The translations under genes were made by a program, and so were the position numbers. From Actinacidiphila paucisporea (lineage in GTDB: Bacteria > Actinomycetota > Actinomycetes > Streptomycetales > Streptomycetaceae), in assembly GCF_900142575.1 (NCBI RefSeq), contig NZ_FRBI01000037.1, forward strand, positions 1 to 56,546: a stretch of 56,546 nt of DNA, read 5' to 3'. Within the stretch, counting starts at the first letter, position 1. Every line of letters begins with the position of its first letter. Of the stretch, positions 54,325 through 56,546 are shown piece after piece. Below the pieces are notes generated by a model. The model worked only from the letters and a program-made list of their open reading frames with translations. It made no database searches and was not told the origin of the DNA.

Positions 54325-54717
54325 TCAGCAGTCCCGGAATTCCGGGGACTGGTTCAGCACCTGCGACCTGATCGAGGTGAACCTGTCGTAGCTCTCGCCG
54401 ACCACCGGGTCCAGCGGGAAGACCGCCACCCGGTGGCAGTTCTGGAACGCCAGCCGCACCCCGAAGTGCCGCTGCAGTGCCCCCCGTATCGCGTCGCTCG
54501 CCAGCGCGCGGAGTAGCTGGCCGCGCTCCTTCTCACTCGGCGGCGGCACCTGGTTGTCCGCGAAGTTCCCTCCATCGACCTTGAGTTGTGCCACCAATGA
54601 GCTGATCATCTCCCACGCGTAAGGGAGGGACGTCCTGACGCAGTCGACGAATTCCTGCTCGTCGACCTCGCCTCGCTCGGCCTGTTCGAGGAGGGCCGGA
54701 GAGACGTCGAGCGACAT
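54325..54717 (-). CDS. SCO5389 family protein
   Basis: This 130-residue helical protein starts MSLDVSPALLEQAERGEVDE and contains FVDCVRTSLPYAWEMISSLV and RGALQRHFGVRLAFQNCHRV, matching the small actinomycete family named after SCO5389. GAGAGGAG precedes the ATG. It is divergent from nucS with a 244-nt gap, as in S. coelicolor from memory. The three Cys residues include the penultimate C-terminal one (RDC). Function unknown. Confidence 0.88.
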   Translation of the reverse strand: MSLDVSPALLEQAERGEVDEQEFVDCVRTSLPYAWEMISSLVAQLKVDGGNFADNQVPPPSEKERGQLLRALASDAIRGALQRHFGVRLAFQNCHRVAVFPLDPVVGESYDRFTSIRSQVLNQSPEFRDC

Positions 54718-54947
54718 GGGTACTCCTCTCGGTGGCCCCGTGGGCGCACGGGGCCGTACGGACGGGATCCGGCGGCCGCGGCGTCTCCCGCACGTCGGTC
54801 ACCGGCTTTCACCGTAGGGTCGGAATGCCGCCCGCACCAGGAGGGAGCACGTACAACCGGCCATTTTTCGACGTCGGCCCGTAGCCGCCCGACCTCGCAC
54901 CGTCCCCGGGCCCCGGGGGCGAATCGCGAAGGGCCGCGCCGGTCGAG

Positions 54948-54953
54948 TAGCGT
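54948..54953 (+). promoter_or_regulatory. -10 box of nucS
   Basis: TAGCGT ends 8 nt before ATG 54962, with no ribosome site between them. This suggests a leaderless nucS transcript. Confidence 0.5.
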
Positions 54954-54961
54954 GGCTCCCC

Positions 54962-55624
54962 ATGCGCCTCGTGATCGCCCGCTGCTCCGTCGACTACGCG
55001 GGCCGGCTGTCCGCCCACCTCCCGTCCGCCACCCGGCTGCTGCTGATCAAGGCCGACGGCAGCCTGTCGGTGCACGCCGACGACCGGGCCTACAAGCCGC
55101 TCAACTGGATGTCCCCGCCGTGCACCCTCAAGGAGGGCGAGGACGGTGTCTGGACGGTCGTCAACAAGGCCGGCGAGCAGCTGATCATCACCCTGGAGGA
55201 GGTTCTGCACGACTCCTCCCACGAACTCGGCGTCGACCCGGGCCTGATCAAGGACGGCGTCGAGGCGCACCTCCAGGAACTCCTCGCGGACCGCATGGAG
55301 GTGCTCGGCGAGGGCTGGACCCTGATCCGCCGCGAATACCCCACCGCGATCGGCCCGGTCGACATCCTCTGCCGTGACGCCGCCGGCACCACGGTCGCCG
55401 TCGAGCTGAAGCGCCGCGGCGACATCGACGGCGTGGAGCAGCTCACCCGCTATCTCGAACTCCTCAACCGCGACCCCCATCTCGCCCCGGTCAAGGGCGT
55501 CTTCGCGGCCCAGGAGATCAAGCCCCAGGCGCGCGTCCTCGCCACCGACCGCGGCATCGGCTGCGTCGTGCTCGACTACGACGCGATGCGCGGCATCGAG
55601 GACGACAAGCTCCGGCTGTTCTGA
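54962..55624 (+). CDS. nucS: Mismatch-specific endonuclease NucS/EndoMS
   Basis: This 220-residue protein begins MRLVIARCSVDYAGRLSAHL, the conserved N-terminal DNA-binding domain, and has a C-terminal PD-(D/E)xK nuclease: GPVDILCRD (Asp134) and VAVELKRRGDIDGVEQL (Glu148, Lys150, Gln160). It cleaves both strands at mismatches and stands in for MutS-MutL repair in actinobacteria. The C-terminal KLRLF resembles a beta-clamp-binding peptide. The gene is complete with all catalytic residues. Confidence 0.95.
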   Translation: MRLVIARCSVDYAGRLSAHLPSATRLLLIKADGSLSVHADDRAYKPLNWMSPPCTLKEGEDGVWTVVNKAGEQLIITLEEVLHDSSHELGVDPGLIKDGVEAHLQELLADRMEVLGEGWTLIRREYPTAIGPVDILCRDAAGTTVAVELKRRGDIDGVEQLTRYLELLNRDPHLAPVKGVFAAQEIKPQARVLATDRGIGCVVLDYDAMRGIEDDKLRLF

Positions 55625-55972
55625 CGCCAACTCCCCCTCCCCGGGCCCCTTTCGAGTCCTGCGCGCTGACCCGTGGCCACCCGCGGTCAGCCACTCTGGC
55701 CTGTCCTCGCGATCTCTGCAAGATCCGGGGAGATATTCGAAACTTTCGCTCTCCCGGGCTCGGGTTCTGGATCACAGATGACCCTCTCCGCGGCACTCCA
55801 TGCCACCTCCCGACCGGTTAGCGCGGTTGACCAGGCACTCTGCTTCCTCGCATGCATCGCGTTCGTACGACGCTTTCGTAATTCTCGCCGAAAGTGTTGA
55901 CAGCCCGTCGGGCCAGTTCAACACTGTCGCCGTCGACAGCGTCCAACGCCTTCACTAGGAGGAAGCACGCAC
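55625..55972 (+). promoter_or_regulatory. Operator-rich control region of the xylanase gene
   Basis: No gene is seen here. CGAAACTTTCG (55738-55748) is a 5-1-5 inverted repeat. CTTTCG (55873-55878) and CGAAAG (55889-55894) form a second, spaced pair. AGTGTTGA (55893-55900) and TCAACACT (55918-55925) are perfect 8-bp arms over a TTGACA -35 (55897-55902), with an inner GCCC-GGGC stem. CTGTCG/CGACAG (55924-55939) follows. The CGAA/TTCG elements recall operators of xylan-responsive repressors in Streptomyces (recalled, not checked). The -10 is weak (AACACT, 55920-55925). Confidence 0.6.
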
Positions 55973-56546
55973 ATGACCAATCCCCCCGCCCAGCCGAAGA
56001 GCCGCAGCGGCGGACGCTTCCCGGTGCTCAGCCGCTTCCGGCTGCTCATCAGCAGCGTCTGCACCCTCGCGCTGGTAGGCGTGGCAGCCCTGGTCCTCCC
56101 GGGCACTGCCAGCGCCGACACGGTCATCTCCTCGAACCAGACCGGCACCAACAACGGGTACTTCTACTCGTTCTGGAGCCAGAACAGCGGCCAGGCCTCC
56201 ATGACCCTGGGCTCCGGCGGCCAGTACAGCACCACGTGGAACAACGTGACCAACTTCGTTGCCGGCAAGGGCTGGAACCCGGGCACGACCGCCCCCGTGA
56301 CCTACTCGGGCTCGTGGAACTGCAACGGCAACTGCTACCTGTCGCTGTACGGCTGGACCACGAACCCGCTCATCGAGTACTACATCGTCGACAACTACGG
56401 CAACTACAACCCGAGTTCCGGCACCTCCAGGCTGGGCTCCGTCAACAGCGACGGCAGCACGTACGACCTGTACCGGACGCAGCGCGTCAACCAGCCCTCC
56501 ATCCAGGGCACCGCGACGTTCTACCAGTACTGGGCGGTCCGCCAGG
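55973..56546 (+). CDS. GH11 endo-1,4-beta-xylanase, 5' part (cut by window edge)
   Basis: The frame runs open off the window end after 191 codons. A long twin-arginine-free signal peptide (basic FRLLISSVCTLALVGVAALVLPGTASA, cut after ASA near residue 49) precedes the mature start DTVISSNQTGTNNGYFYSFW. GH11 hallmarks follow: QYSTTWNNVTNFVAGKGWNP and YGWTTNPLIEYYIVDNYG, whose Glu is the catalytic nucleophile. The second Glu lies beyond the edge. CNGNC in the preceding strand offers an unusual close disulfide. AGGAGG lies 10 nt before ATG 55973. The enzyme would cut xylan outside the cell. Whether it carries a binding domain cannot be seen. Confidence 0.95.
   Translation, partial: MTNPPAQPKSRSGGRFPVLSRFRLLISSVCTLALVGVAALVLPGTASADTVISSNQTGTNNGYFYSFWSQNSGQASMTLGSGGQYSTTWNNVTNFVAGKGWNPGTTAPVTYSGSWNCNGNCYLSLYGWTTNPLIEYYIVDNYGNYNPSSGTSRLGSVNSDGSTYDLYRTQRVNQPSIQGTATFYQYWAVRQ

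Overview
The window is high-GC actinomycete chromosome, almost certainly from Streptomyces or a close Streptomycetaceae relative. The evidence is strong G/C bias at third codon positions, many GTG starts, the scy-filP pair, the GlgE pathway, DUF6114/DUF6230 genes and an SCO5389-family gene. From memory, gene order follows the S. coelicolor SCO5388-SCO5444 interval in reverse; this was not checked by alignment. It is mostly core chromosome with a few accessory patches. No tRNA, rRNA, CRISPR array or insertion sequence was recognised.

Layout. (1) 1-2.5 kb: tail of a secreted protein, then a cold-shock gene with an attenuator-like leader and a DEAD-box helicase. (2) 2.5-13.9 kb: glycogen/trehalose/alpha-glucan block glgP, glgE, treS, mak, glgB. 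TreS and Mak make maltose-1-phosphate, GlgE polymerises it, GlgB branches the product and GlgP degrades it. (3) 13.9-15.8 kb: a WXG100-type secretion cassette with two small helical proteins, a toxin-like gene broken by a frameshift and a TAG, and a small intact gene that looks like its immunity partner. (4) 15.8-22.8 kb: central carbon genes pfkA, a D-lactate-type dehydrogenase, pta-ackA and pyk.

(5) 22.9-27.2 kb: an envelope cluster (HypF-like secreted protein, DUF6114, DUF6230) and a cysteine-less thioredoxin/TPR protein. (6) 27.4-33.6 kb: TetR regulator, DUF397, isobutyryl-CoA mutase icmA behind a striking palindromic promoter, MarR/DUF3817, an L,D-transpeptidase lipoprotein with an apparently chimeric neighbour, and a second MarR. 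(7) 33.6-37.3 kb: DUF2127 plus three tandem AIM24 genes, then DUF3817 and a thiamine-binding protein. (8) 37.4-43.1 kb: ArsR-type regulator/MFS exporter pair and two peptidoglycan genes (FemX-like, MurJ-like).

(9) 43.1-46.0 kb: MeaB, acetyl-CoA acetyltransferase and methylmalonyl-CoA epimerase, which together with icmA serve branched-chain and propionate-type acyl-CoA metabolism. (10) 46-50.8 kb: the polar-growth coiled-coil genes scy and filP. (11) 50.8-55.6 kb: an ABC transporter, a zinc-ribbon protein, an F420/LLM-type oxidoreductase, an SCO5389-family protein and the mismatch endonuclease nucS. (12) 55.6 kb to the end: a GH11 xylanase, cut by the window edge, behind an operator-rich promoter.

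The most unusual signals are a dispersed ~145-bp palindromic repeat translated in frame inside glgB, the decayed toxin with an apparently intact partner, six helically phased 10-bp repeats upstream of mak, a 24-bp palindrome over the icmA promoter, a probable gene chimera beside the L,D-transpeptidase, and a group of likely leaderless genes marked by TAnnnT boxes 7-8 nt from the start codon.
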